Part shown: positions 42,573 to 56,839 of the stretch, in pieces
Layout: every line of letters starts with the position of its first letter
Numbering within the stretch: the first letter of the stretch is position 1
Source: Embiotoca jacksoni
Taxonomy: Eukaryota; Chordata; Actinopteri; Embiotocidae
Length of the DNA stretch: 64,000 bases
Direction: 5' to 3'
Assembly (NCBI GenBank): GCA_022577435.1
Contig: JAKOON010000011.1
Coordinates: 13,466,318-13,530,317, forward strand
Translations under genes and position numbers: made by a program
The notes under the pieces: generated by a model
What the model was told of the DNA's origin: nothing
Database searches by the model: none
Seen by the model: the letters and a program-made list of their open reading frames with translations, nothing else

Positions 42573-45500
42573 CTGCGTTGCTGTTGCTGTTGCTCTGATG
42601 AGCTGTGATAGCTCGGTGCACCGCTCCCAGACCTCTCTTGGTCATGTGACCGAGGGCAGACGCTCTGATGTCATCGTGCTGTCTGCCTCCTGTGTGCTGA
42701 AGTGCTCTGCAGGCTGCGACCGGGGCCGTCGTTTACGTCGAGCCTGCGTGGACAGAGGCCCGTCTCGTTTAGATGCGTCTGAATCCGTCTTTCCGCTGCT
42801 TTCACCTGAACGTTCACCCGGGACCAGAGTCCCGTCAGCGGAGACGCTCTGAATCCTCGTGTCGTTTTTTTTTCTCCTCGTCTACTCAGTCGGAAATGAT
42901 CTGAACAAAACATCCTTCAGCACGCCACTCCTGCCTTTAATACATGTTGGACTATTATGTGATGAATTCTACAAACAACAATTATTTCATTATCAACGAA
43001 TCTGTTCATTATTCTATCGATTTATTGTTTCGCTGTTTGTCAGGCCAGTTTATTTATGTAATTGATTTAAACACATTTTGACCAAAGTGCTGCAGCCAGA
43101 ATATAAAATCGTTAGATAGAATTCAACCAAATTAAGCCACTATAGACAAAATTCACAGAAATGAATGACAAAAATTAAAGAAAGCATAAACAGTATGAAG
43201 CCAAAACAACACCTGAATTAATATTAAAATCAAAAATCGGGTCTGATCGGGAAATGCCAGAGAGAACAGATATGCTTTTAATCGAAATTTGAACACTGGT
43301 TGTGAAGTTGACGACCCGATCTGGAGGATGAGGCTGTTCTGAAGTTTGAGCTACCTGGTCGGCTCTAAGAGCCTTTCTGGAGACTTGCTGGTCCAATGAT
43401 TTCAACAAGCGGCGTGCGGTATAGTAGGAGTACGACAGGGCGGACAGATAAGCCATCGCCGCTCTATTCAATCCCTTATTCAACATGCAGGTTGGTCTTT
43501 GAAGATGTCTGAAAATGGTGACAATGTAGGAAGCGCAGCCTAAAATGTTCACAACAGTCCACAACCAAAACATACTCAGTTTATTATCATGGAGGAGTAA
43601 ATGAACCGGAAAATATTCACTTTTGTAAGGCTGAAATCAGAGAAATTCAAATTGTTTTTCATAAGAAAATGAGTCAAAAGTGAGTTTTCTGTCGGCCCAC
43701 GAATCGGTCAAAAGACCAATCGTTGCAGCTCCACTATATAAACAACAGCAGTAACTTCAACAGCCACGATGAAGTCGTTTTTTTGATTTGTTATCCTTAC
43801 AGTTAAAGAGAAAAAGCCTTGTTGGTAAAGCAGTTCCACTTTCCAGCCCGAATACCAACGTGTCATCATCATAAAGCGTAATCGGTCTTTTCAGGTTTAC
43901 TCCCAGCTGCTCAGCTTCCAACACAAATTAGAAAATTTGTCTTCTTTATTGAATCATATTTTGGCAAATTTTGCACATAACTTGTTGTGCAGCTGGAAAA
44001 GCGCACGTATTGACCTGGCACACAAAAGAAAAATCAGGGTTGTGTACTGAAATATCAGTTAAAAAAAAAAAAAGAAGAAGAAGCAGACAATCTAATGAAT
44101 AAAACAACATACCAGCAGTCTGAAATTAAGGGAAGCATGAATAGCTTCGGTTCATTTCAGTTTTCCTTTGTCGTTGGCAGTATAATGCTGAGATTACCTA
44201 ACATAACTTTCCATGTCATGGTTTACGTTACCGCCTGTTCGGGCGATAAACACTCGATTCCCCACACACAGGATATTGAACGTCGAACAGAAAGAGAGTG
44301 AATTCCTGTCCTCTTCTGCCCGGCAGACGTTACAAGATAAACTGCAGCTCTGTGGTTTTTTACTTTATCTGTCCTTTAAGGTGCCATTTCAGATTAAGGA
44401 TGTCCGTTTGTTTTCGTGTCGATTTTTTGTTTTCTTCTTCTTTACATCGATCACATTGCCGTGTGCTAATATACAGCGTAGAGTTTTAAAAGCAGTAGAC
44501 ATGGCTCTATTCGCCGATACGACCGCTTGTGTGCCCGTCTCATTGAAATCTCTTCTTGACTCAGGAGTCTCTGTGGCTACGAGAAAGGTAGGTAATCTAA
44601 CACAGACCTCTGTAAGAGAACAGATAGAGTTTCCTCCTCTGCAAATTAGGAGTATTTTTTTTATTTATTTTTATCATTGATTGACTTGCAGCTCATTTCC
44701 TCCCTTTCCTCAGTAACTGATTATTCATTTGGTCCTTTAAATGTCAGAAAATCGTTCAAAAATCGACGTACAGTTTCCTGTAGTCTCAGATAACGTGTTC
44801 GGCTTGCTTGCTTTTGTGCGCCCAACGACCTTAAACCTCAAGATATTCCGGATTAATGAAACATTAGACAAAGAAAACCTGCAAATTTTGACAGATTTTG
44901 GTATTTTTCCTTGAGAATAACTCATGATTGATTGCGCACTTATTAAAATAGATGCTGATTCATTTTCCATCAAACCACTAATAGATGAATGGACCTGTGA
45001 ATGCAGCTCTAATGCCAGACTTGAAGTAGTGTGTTGTGTTTGTACTGCAGGGCTACAATTAGTGATCATTTTCATTCCTGATTCATCTGCAGATGATGTT
45101 TTTAATAAAGTGGTTAATTGTTTTGTCTCCAAGGTGTCTGATAATAGTGGAAAATGTCAGTTTCTACGTGCCTGAGGTCGGGCGTTCAAACTGCAGTTAC
45201 GATAGTCCCAGTTGTCAAAAAAACCCAAAGACATATCATTCATATAATAAAAATCTATGTAAATCAGCGAATATTAAGAATGAGAAGCTAAAAGCAGAGC
45301 ATTTTTGAGAATCAGTCGTTTGATCTGCGAAAAGTCCAAAAATATCACGTTCGACCAAAAGTCCACTTCTAGTTTAGATTAAATTTGATAGCTAAATAAC
45401 TATTTTGACATGTTAATATTGTCCCCAAAGCAAAGAAAGTTGATTTGTTTTGCACATTTCCACAACAAGGCAGTTCACAGTGCTTTTACATTAAAAATAA

Positions 45501-48500
45501 AACACATCAAGACAAAATGTAAGAAATGCAACAGTAAGCCTCAAAGTGCAAGAAAGACGTAATTATTAGATTTTTTTTTTTTTCAAACGAAAGTGGCAAA
45601 AAAAAAAAAAAAAAGTCTTAATCCTCAATTTAAAAGAAGTGAAAGCTGCAACGGACGTGCAGTTCTCTGGAAGTTTGTTCCAGACGTGCGGAGCTTAAGC
45701 TGCTTCTCCTTGTTTAGTTTAGGCTCTGAGGACGGAAAGCAGACCCGAACCAGACGAAAACAACAGTGAACAGGCGTTATTAGATAGATACATACATAAA
45801 TTACTTTATCGATGCACCAAATGGACATTACAGTGTTTTCGGCTGCATAAATCACAAAAAAAACCAAAAAAAAAACACACACATGTAACTTGCAACACAC
45901 AAGAAATCAAAGGGTTAAAACTGTGTTCGGGAAAGATGTCGCAGAATCAAGAGTCAACGGGAATGTTAAGCTTTTGTTTGCATAATAATTGTGACTTCAG
46001 TGAAGAGGTCCATGAACCCTCTGTAGTTTTCCGTCACTGTTCAAAGACCTGATTTGTGTTGTAACAGCTTTTTTTTTCTTTTTTAATAGCTGCTTTCTGT
46101 CAAAATAACCTGGAATCAAACTTTATGTCTGTATATTAAATTGTGGTATTAAGTTACTTTTTGTCAGGTCTCTCCTTCTCTGCTTATGAGGGAAACCAGC
46201 CTTCCCTGCAGAAGCAACAGTGCACATTCAGCTCTGAGGTAACCTGTCTAGTCGCAGGGCTAATACCTATATTTTTGTAATTTTTTTTGAGACGCACTGT
46301 TTTGCAGTCTGTGCAGCGAGTCACAGCCTGGAACCAAATTAATTTTTTTTTTTTGGGGATCCGTTTCTATCGGTGGCGAGCGCTGCCTCTCCATGTTCAG
46401 ACTGAACGCCGCTAACGGCCGTTTTACTCCCTCCTCCTTTCTTCTTTTAAATGAACCCAGTTTGTCGGAAGCCGTCTGTGCCGCTGCTCAAACAAACCGT
46501 GATTGACGTGTGCTAACTTCCCAGCATGTCGTCCTCCCCTTTTTGCTTTTGGAGGTGGGGCGCCCGGGGTTAAAACACCCACTTCATCTCCGTCCAAGCA
46601 TAAGGAGTACTTTTGAATTTCACAATGTGTGGATGGAATATTAAACGCTCGGTTCGAGGGCCTCCATCAATGAGTCTCCATACGAGGACATTGAGAAACT
46701 GAGCGTCGCTCTGGTATCACTTCCCCCTTCCTAATTAAGCAAACATGTGAAGTTAATGTAAAAAAAAAAAAAATCCCACACATTTCCTATTTTTTTTTAA
46801 CACTCTTGACTCTTCTCCAAGATTACTTTTCTAAATACGTCCTGTATTGTAACTTGTGAAAACCTCAAAAACGCCCTCAGCTGTTTCCTGTGTTTGTTTT
46901 TTTTATTATTCCCTCACACTCATTGATATCACATTCCACGTGAGCGCAGTCGCTGCACACAGAATGGACTTTCTTCCTGTCGCCGTGCGTTTTCACTCGG
47001 CTTGTCACTTCCCTGTTTTGTCGAACCGAATTGGCCAATTGTTAGTGTGCGTCTCGCTTTGTGTTTCTCCCGCGTTGCCCAAGGTTAGGCGTCACGGTCC
47101 CTGGGTCGCTTTACCGTCCTGACATGTAATTGCGTGCAGTGTAGTTTGCATGTCATGCTGCTTGCCTTCGGCGGGCTGAACTTGTGCTCTTCTTTTAATG
47201 TTTTTGTCTCGCAACAGGAAGCACTGTGGACTGCAGCTCACTGGGGTAAAACGAAGGCCAGCGAGCTGCGGCCCAGTGAAGGACGCTTTTACTTTTTAAT
47301 GTCTTATCTGCTCCGTAAGTACAGTTTGTTTGGTAGCTATAGAGTTGAGCTTTTTGACACGAATTTCCTGAACTTTTATCCGTGTCGATGTGGGAAAAAA
47401 AAAAAAAAAACACAAGGCTAAAGGCACGAGTTTAAAGCTGCTCTGATGCTGCAGCCTGCAGAACAAACTGCTGACTGTGGATCGCTCCAGGAACCAGGAA
47501 ATATCTGCCCTCGTCTCGGGTTGAGGTGAAACAAAGTTGGCCTGCAGATTTGTACAAGAATGAGGGTGAACTGCATTGAAGAGTTCTCATCTGGACTCCG
47601 GCCAAAGTTTGCCACCTTTGTCAAATAAAGCTCTTGTGTCTGTCCACCAGCTGCTGATTAATGAGAATTTAACATTATTTACCATTTGACCCGCAAAGTG
47701 TGTGGGTCATGTTGCTGTTTGTGGTCCATTTGTTCCCTCAATTCTCGTTTGTTGTAAGAGCGGAGCATTTCCTCGCTTCTGGCCACAGTTTCTACATTTC
47801 TTCCCGCGCTGAACAAACAGCCTCACGGAGGGCGATGAGGAACTAACGTGTTTCTTTTCCTTCTCTTCTCAAAAGTGACTGCAGGATAATTAAGGTTGAC
47901 AGTTCAGCTATTGCATCAGGGTCAGGACTCTAAACCAGTTACCCTTAAATACAAACCCAGCACCGGGTCAGGAGTTATTCCAGCAAAGGTCACTTCGTGT
48001 CTATCTGATAGTAAAGTCCATGAATCTGATTCTTCCAGCTCTCTGATTGGTTAACTTGATTGATTGCAGCCTGCCTACAGTCTGCCTGAGCCAACTTTCT
48101 TCACAGTTTGAGCACTGTCTGTTCACCTCTCACACATGGTTTAAATGCAGAGGTCCCGCGTGTAGAAACTTACTGTTTTCTAACACACTGGAAAATAAAA
48201 CAATTATCTTTCAATGTAGCCTGAATGAGTCTGCATATTTCAAGCCGACACAGACTGACACGTGTTTGTAAATTTCAAAAAATGAGACGACACAACTTCA
48301 GCCAAGAGCAATTTTAAAAATACAAACATAAAGAAACAATCTCGTTGCAGACGTCTGACATTTGCGCCCATACTTATGCAGGAAATTTAACAACGGAAAA
48401 AAAAATTTCACTTGTACTTTTTGGTGGACAAACAACGTTACGGTCAAACCCCAGTTTGGCATTTCTGTTGTTTAGTTTCTCATTTATTGGCAGACGTACA

Positions 48501-51500
48501 CACTGACACTGATGTACACTTACTTGTTACTTAATTTAGTGCACCTGTTTAGCTGCTCGTGAAAGCTAATATCTAATTAGCCAATCGTGTCGAGAAACAG
48601 TTCAAGACAGGCATCAGAGAGGTAATTTAAGTGACTTTAATGGCTGTGTTTCCAGCACCTTGTTGTCTGAATGCAAAAGGGGGTCCAACCTGGTGCTAGC
48701 ATGGTGTACCTAATAAAGTACACCTGCAATAGGCTGATGTGGATATACAGCGTATTGACCTGGCACATTCATTGGTCTCGCTCTAATACAGGAGTTCCTC
48801 TCGGCACGTTTTAGTAGTGATGTTGTTCTCTGAATGCTTGCCGTAACATGGAAATTGTGTTTCTTGTCTTGATTATTTTTCTGTGTCTCCTGTTGTTTAC
48901 CATGTAAATCACTGTTGAGTGTTTAGATTAGCAGAACATCATTATTGCTGTTGTCAGCACTGTATTTGAACTATACAGCATTTATGACTGTAAAACCCTA
49001 TTTTTTGACCCGATAGCCTTCAGTACATACCATGTGACCTTCAGTACATACCATGTGACCTTCAGTACATACCATGTGTCCTTCAGTACATATCGACCTC
49101 TGCTGTCCTTCAACACATTTCCTGTCCTGATATCATGATCCTATCGAATAAAGACAAAATGACCAAAAAAAAAAGAATCTTTAAAAGAACATTTTATTTT
49201 TAACTTAAGCCCAACATTTATTTTTGGTCATATCAATTATTCAGAGATACGTTTGCATTTTTAAAGCATCAGTTGCAACTGGACACCGTTACCCAGTGGC
49301 AGGGTTACAGCAACACAGACGGGCAGTTGTTCGTCTCTCTCTTGCGTTATAGGCCCGTCTTCTGCCCTTCTACACATTTTCTTTTTCATTTATTACTCTT
49401 AAATATGGCCGAGATAAGTATGGTTGACCGGAGGCTGCTTCAAATGCAGCTAGAAGCAATGCAGACGGTGAGAATGCTGCTGTTGGAAAAAGCCTTCACG
49501 GTAACGTACGATCAATACCTGGGCGCCTGTCGCCGCTTGCTGAACTTGCTGTTTTTTCTCTGTGATTCATTTCCCACTGTGTTGCTTTGTCTCCGAACCG
49601 CAGGGGGAAAAAAATAATGGCTTCGATGTGCTCTACCATAACATGAAGCATGGCCAAATTTCCACCAAGGAGCTGACAGACTTCATCAGGGAAAGGTAAG
49701 ACGCGGCTGGCCGGTGCACATCAGTGAGAGGACGACGCGGTTAATCTATCACATTCAAACATTAACATTAACCGGTTATGCTGCGTCGTGCTCGCCCGTG
49801 TGGTTTTTCTCGGTGTTTAAATGTATTTCGAACTCCCGCACCTGCAGTTCCAGTTTCTTTGTATTGTGCTTGTAGTAACACCCAAATTCCTGGTTGACAC
49901 GGCTTCCAGTATCCACTTTGAATTGGCCTGTTTGCCGTCGGTGTACATCTCGAACCATATGAAGTTGTTCTATAGCCTGGCTCCGCCCGCCTATTACTCA
50001 CTGCTGCAATGTTTGCTGGGATTATAGTGACGAAACCCAGTTCGCAGGAAGGTTTGCTAAGCGACTATGAAGGTTGGACCGTTCAGCGACCGGTCGCGGT
50101 GGCCCAAAGCGATGAAGTTTAAGTCAAGCGTTTGTTAATGATTCTCGTTCCGACAATGACGGCGGTGGTCGAGTTCGACGAGGCGAAGGGAACTGTTGTA
50201 GAAAAACTCGGAGATATCGAGGAATTAAAGTCGCCGCACGGACAATGCCTGACTTTTTTTTTTGGGGGGGGTCTGCAATGGTCATTTACTGTCATGGTGT
50301 TGCCCTCTGCTCACACTGGGGGAGGCTCTCCGTTGGTTACAGTTTGGTGGGGTTCGGGCCACAACATATGTCATATGGTGGTCACTGCTGATTGGTTAAT
50401 GGCTGCTTCAACACTTTGAAAATGATCCCGAGATCTACACCTATTAGGATGCAAGAACTGGAAACGATCCCAAATCCAAGACCCATATTTTGACGCGGTG
50501 AAGTTGGATCTGGTAATACTTGGCTCGTCGTTCTAAGGCTGCATTTAACAATCTATTAATCTCAGTTACGTGTACAATTAATTGATTAATAGTAGCCCAC
50601 TAAATGTACAAAAAAAAAAAATGTAAGACAATGTTCACCTCACCTTCAAAACTCAAAAGATATTCTCGAAAGTAAGATTTATGACAAAACAAAGCAGTGA
50701 GCTCTGAATGTTCTTATAGTTGTAACTATTATTACTTAAAAAAATTACTGAAATGATTTACCAACTAATTGTCCCGTTTTAGCTCGAACATCAACATAAG
50801 TCTCTCCAATCGTTCTGCTTTATTAATTCATGGGAAAAAAAAGTCCCCAGTCAAACAGCCAGTGAACGCAGCACCGTGGCTACCGCTTGTCGCGGTGCAA
50901 AACTTAATGTCTTTGTTTGCGGGAGCTTAAACCTGAGCCCACCTGCAACCTGGCATTATGTTACACGCCACCGGTGTCTGTTGCTCGATAACACTATAAT
51001 AATAGCTTCTTTTCAAAATCCCTCCCACCTCCGTAAAAGATTAGCTTCCCTGTGTGAGAGGTGTGTTTTTATAACCTGCCACGTGACGGATGTTTCTACC
51101 ACTGGAATCCAGCCGTGGATTCCACGGACTACCTCCTGGCAGGAATGAGCTCAGTCGTTCCCACACTTCAACACGTCGGGATCTGCTCAGTGAACTGTGT
51201 TTACTGAAGGATGGTTGGAAAGTATTATTTATAATAAAAGATTTTAGAATTTAAAGGTTATTTTAAATTTATTTTACGGCATAATCCTACAAAAAAAAAA
51301 AAAAAAATCATCTTATTTTCATTACTGTAGTTGTTAAATTGTCATTTATTGAGGGTATTTTTCATTCTTTAGCTCATCTGCAGTCGTTTCTTTGGCGGCA
51401 GGTGCCTCCAAAGGAAAATACTTTTTAAAGCTTATCACAAAAATACAAAAGTGAGTTTCTGTCGCTGCTTGCGTTTAGCCGTTCAACCATTTGTAAGGTT

Positions 51501-54500
51501 GAGGTTAATTTTCTTGTAATAAATCATCTCAGAGCGTTTCACTTTGCTTAAATATCAACACTCTTGACAGTCTATACCACGAAAAGAGTGGACGCATTAT
51601 TCATGAAAGAGACAGAAGGTCAGTTGGTGATTTACTTATTGTTTACCATAAGTGCTCACATTGCTTATAAGAAGTACCAGCCTCCAAGTTATTTGAGCTT
51701 TTCCCTCCAGAGACTCAGATTGCTGACGTTTCGCGGTTTCTCTCCTCTCAAAAACTGCACTGTGGCTTCCTCTGGTGGAGAAAAAAGCTCAGTGCATGGT
51801 CGTAATATATTTCCAGTAACTAAGGTTAACACAAACTCGGCAATCTCCAAAAGGGGCATGCAAATCCATAAAAGCTCTTTTAGGCACTGAAATGTAAACA
51901 ACTACCTGTGCATTGGTGACTCATTACATATTCTACTTTCAATCCAAGTGGTTTGACTATTGTTGCATCCCCTTCTTCTAGCCTTTAATTGCATCATTAT
52001 TGGATAATTAACACCTCCATAGTACACGGCTTATTTTGATTATTAGTACCTGTCATTGTCAGTAACTTCTTCGTATATATTTTAGGTTTTGTACATTTAA
52101 GTTGTTATTGCTGACATCTCTGCCCTGTGCAGTTTTTCTTTCGTTTAAACAAAAGTTTAAGCGGCTTTTACAAAGGCAAAATGAAATGAAATATTTATTT
52201 ACATAATATGACAATAAATTATTATTCAATTAAAATTAGGCTTATGCTATACTATTGGAATAAAATTAACAGAAAAAGACAATGAAGTCATTCATCTTAA
52301 TTATTTGTATAACAATCAAGGGTCCAGGAAAATTTCAACAAATCAGAGTTCACATTGAGAAGTAATACAACAATCTCAGAATAGGAAGTCACATGCTGCA
52401 TCTCACTAAGCTGAACAGGAAAAAAAATAACCTTTTTTGTAAAATGTGTGTGTTCACAGTCGGGGACACACAGTTTTGCACGTGAACTTTTACTTCCTCG
52501 TGTCCCGGTTTAGACGTGCGAACACTAAGTTCTTTAGGGGTTTTGTTAAAAGTCAGTTGTCTTCTGATGGCGCTCTGCAACGTGATAAAGTATAAAAAAA
52601 AAACAGCCTATAATGCATCTGTAGCTGGTTGCATCATCTGAGTCATCCTCCGCTGTGTGTGAGTGTGTTTGTTCGTGGCATGTTTGCGTGCACCTGCGTG
52701 TGTCTATGACTGCGTACATTTGTCCCGTCTCCCCCTGGCTGACCTCGCTCCTGTGACACGACTACAGAGAGAGAGAGAGGAAGTAGTGGTGGTGGTGGTG
52801 GGGGGAGAGAGAGAGGCTGGCTAAATGAGACATGCATAATTCAGGCCTTCGCTGTGCTGCAGGTTTTTTTTTTTTTTTTTTTCTCCTGTCACTTTTGTTG
52901 CAGAATAACGGAATCAAAACAAAATAAAAGGGAAATTGAGAGAAGCAGGAAATTCAAAACACCAGCTTTCACGGCCCGTCATCTTCCAAACGTGAGGCTC
53001 ATGAACACATCGCAAGCCAGGCCACATTTATTTGCCCACGTACGGTGCACGCGGTCAAACATTTATGTTGTGAGTTCTTAGTGGGTGTTTTTTTGGCCGG
53101 GATCTTCAGACGCTCACTGACGTGCTCCGTTTGAGACTTTAACCTAGTTGCAAATACTTTGGAAAAACGTTATTATATGTTTACAGTATGTTTTTTTTAA
53201 TTTTTTTTTTAATTTAAGGCAGAATTGTTATCCTAACATTGTTGGCATCATAGAATTACTTATTACTTTTTCTTTTCAATCATTTATAGTGATGCAATAG
53301 TTAATCTGTGTTATATTTTTGGTGTTTTTGTGTTCCCACCCTGCTCTAGGAGTACTATAGAAGAGGCCTATGCCCGGTCAATGACCAAACTCGCCAAGTC
53401 AGCTGGCAACTTTTCTCAACTTGGGTGAGTCCAAACATCTCTCTAAAAAAAAAAGTTTTGTTTTTTTCATAAAGCTGGTTGAGATTCTGTTTATAAGATT
53501 TAAAAGAGGGTTATTTAAATGTGAATTTACATTATTTCTTTGTGTTTTACATCCAGAAATCTGAAATTTGATGGGGAATATTTGTGAATTGATTGAGTAT
53601 ACTTATAAATTATGTAATTTTACAATATTTCTGCAATATTTCAAATTATTTACATTTGTTAAACATTCTAGTAATGATTTGTTCTGACATTAATTTTAAA
53701 TTATACTTCATTTGGAGTGTAAAAATACAAAGAATGCCCACAGTATATATATATTTATATATATATATATATTTGTTTTTAGAAAAGAAATTCCTTTACA
53801 ATAACTAAATTTTTATTGCTGTAATTTGAAGGTAATTGTTTTGCTGCTGGACTTTTTTTTTGGAAGACGTTTTTATACCTTTTTTATTCACAGTGTAGCT
53901 TTCCAAAGAAAAAACCTGAGAATTAAATAATCATATTTATATGAATATGCCATCTTTTATCGCAGGACGTTCGCTCCAGTGTGGGATGTGTTCAAGAGCT
54001 CAACAGAGAAGCTGGCCGGGTGTCACATGGAGCTCGTGAGGAAATTACAGGAACTTATAAAAGAGGTTCAGAAGTACGTGGAAGAGCAGGCCAAAGCACA
54101 CAAAAAGGTGAGGGGGGGGGGTGTGTAGGACTGGGGGAAACTGTGGCATCAAAGGTTTGACTGTTCAAGTATTGCTGCTGATGTGATAAACACAAGGACA
54201 CAAAAAAACGGTCTGATCAAAGGACAAGAAAGAAAAGAAAAGATGAGAACAAATCTGAGGACGCATTCATGCCAAGTTTTGGTATTTTACAGTTTTTGAC
54301 ATTTGCACTTGACTGTTGTTATAAACCACGAAAGTTATCAACTCTTTCAGTCGATATTCTCCTGCCCTTCCACTATGCCTGTGTTACTGTTATCAAAATC
54401 CCCATTGCAACTTAAAAAACAACAACTTACAAACAGGCTGAAAAAAGGTTTTGTCAAAGATTTGGATCATACAATAAGACCGGCCTGCTCGTTTTTTTAG

Positions 54501-55810
54501 TTTTTTTTTAGGGATTTAGCTATTTTCATGCTCGGGCTCGCAAAAAACCCACCAAAAACAAGTCACCGCTGACACTGTTTTACAAAGACGATCGTTGTAG
54601 GTTTAAAGAAATATAAACGAGCCAGAGCATATTTTCACCTGTATCAGCGCTTTATCGGTGCAACCAGGCCATTCTCCAGCAGAAGTATAGAGGTTTGATG
54701 CTTGAAGTGCACACATGGGTCCCTCTTGTTTTTCTTCGTTATTATGAGTGGTTTGCTGCTCCAGTTTTACCGCGAGCTTGTCACCACCAAAGAAAAACGT
54801 TTAAATATAGACCCGTTGTTACCTCTCTCCATCATGACTCATTTCACACTCTGCTTATTATCTCTGGAGTCAAAGAAGTCGAAAGTAGACCGCGTGCCAA
54901 AAAAAAAAATCACAACAGTTTTGTTGATTCCATTTTGAGAAAAAAAGTTAACGTGCAGCATTATCCTACGAAGCGGGTTTTTTTTTTTTTTTTAAACACT
55001 TCTATCTCCTCTCCTTACCGCTGTGAGCTCATATCTCATGCATGAAGCCACAGCGCACAAAGTAAAATAGGGAGCTTGGAATTAGCAGAGTTGTGTTTGG
55101 TGCTTTCAGCACGACAAAAAAAGGCTGTCACAGCATCTCTCTTGTTAGCTCTCTGCGCCGCGCCGCTGCATCTTTCTCAGCTGATACGACGCACGCTGTA
55201 TTTAAACGGTGTGTGTGTGTGTGTGTGTGTGTGTAAGAAAAAAAATAAAACCCAGACACCCACGTTGATGTAGGTGCTCCTGCAGTGATGTTTACATTCG
55301 ACCATAACTGGGTCCTAATAACTACCTCAAAGGGTTTCAGTGATGATGCTAACGAGTAAAACAAATGATCACGCAAAGCTTACTGTGTGGTCACTGTAAT
55401 TATGAGCCATTACCGCTTGGTTATATTTCTCTTTGTAAGTCTTGACGTTGAAGTGAAGGGCTATAAAACCAGAACAAATGCTGTGTTCACATCAAATGCA
55501 GAGTTGTATACATTTTTTTTTTTTAAGTGGTGCTAGATAGCTTTAATTGCTTCCTGCTGTTACTGTGCAAAAAAGGTCCGTGTCACATGCAGGGGAGTGA
55601 ATCAGAGGAACTGAAATAGTATTTTATGAGACTCATAAAGGCCGTCTGTCTGCACTGAGATTGTATTTATTATTTTTTTATTCAAACTTAACATAATGCA
55701 CAAGGACAAGGACAAGCGTTGAGTGTTTATTCTGCCAAGTGCGAGATGAGAGCAATGGGTGAGGCTTGCACGTATTATTTCACTTGCTGTCAGCTGAGTT
55801 ACTGTACAAA

Positions 55811-55879
<69 letters not shown>

Positions 55880-56045
55880 GTCAGACAAAAGAAGAGGTGG
55901 CGTCGACCCTGGAGGCCGTCCAGAACATCCAGACCATCTCTCAGGCTCTGCAGAAGTCCAAGGAGATCTACAATGCCAAAACTGTGGAGCAGGAGCGCCT
56001 GCGCAAAGAGGGGGCCACCCAGAGAGATGTGGACAAGGTGGGAGG

Positions 56046-56112
<67 letters not shown>

Positions 56113-56784
56113 ATCACTGTATGGTAATAAAGCATGATGAAGTGCCTCAACAGAAACTTTAACCCCCGGCCCCCTCAAAAAAAGCTTCTCGCCCTCAAAT
56201 GTGAAGCAGAGGCTCGTTTTTAGTTGGGTTTTTTTTCCCCCCCGCTGATTTGTCAAAAGCGGAAAGTGGTCGTCTCCGGGAAAAACAAACCCATGACGGT
56301 CATTTGTTTGCACTTTTTTCAAGGCTGGAGTGAAAGCCAAAAAAGCCACAGAGACCTACAAATCCTACGTGGAGAAATATGCCACGGCGAAGTCGGAGTT
56401 CGAACAGAAGATGGCAGAGACTGCGCAGGTATCGTTGCTTTCCCCCTATTTTTTCCCCCGCGTGCTCGAATAATATAAATATGTCCTCGCAAGCTCTGTT
56501 TATTGTTTATCTCTGTGGTATGCAACGCTTTTTATTGTGTAATCTGTCGGTCCCGTGTGTGTGTGCGTGTGTGTGTTTGTACCACGTTTTGCGCCCCGTA
56601 TCATCTCCAGATTGTGTTTGTTCCTCCGTAACGAAATCGTTGTGGAAAGCCCCGATTGGATCCATCTGACGGACTGATTAGATAAACTCCAAATTAAAAT
56701 CAGATCAACAGAATTTGGCCTCCATATCCTCCCGTGTACCGCAGCTGCTCCGCCACCAGAGCTGCTTCCAGTTAGCCCCCCACT

Positions 56785-56839
<55 letters not shown>

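Larger units (their letters stand above)
39809..49603 (+). other. fcho2: fcho2 intron 1
   Basis: This 9.8 kb intron (donor GTAGGT, acceptor ACCGCAG) holds most of the old repeats of the window: (GT)n at 42505-42572, repeat fragments at about 42960-43735, 44705-44960 and 45425-45790, a Tc1/mariner-like relic at 48515-48732 and a 21-bp tandem repeat at 49016-49096. No conserved coding exon was recognised. A short open frame at 49405-49617 is discussed in the findings. Confidence 0.6.

Noticed and set aside
55780..56349. Long frames on both strands across fcho2 exon 5
   Set aside because: The ends are His-Thr or Cys-Val repeats translated from the microsatellites. The true exon 55885-56037 is fixed by homology and splice sites.
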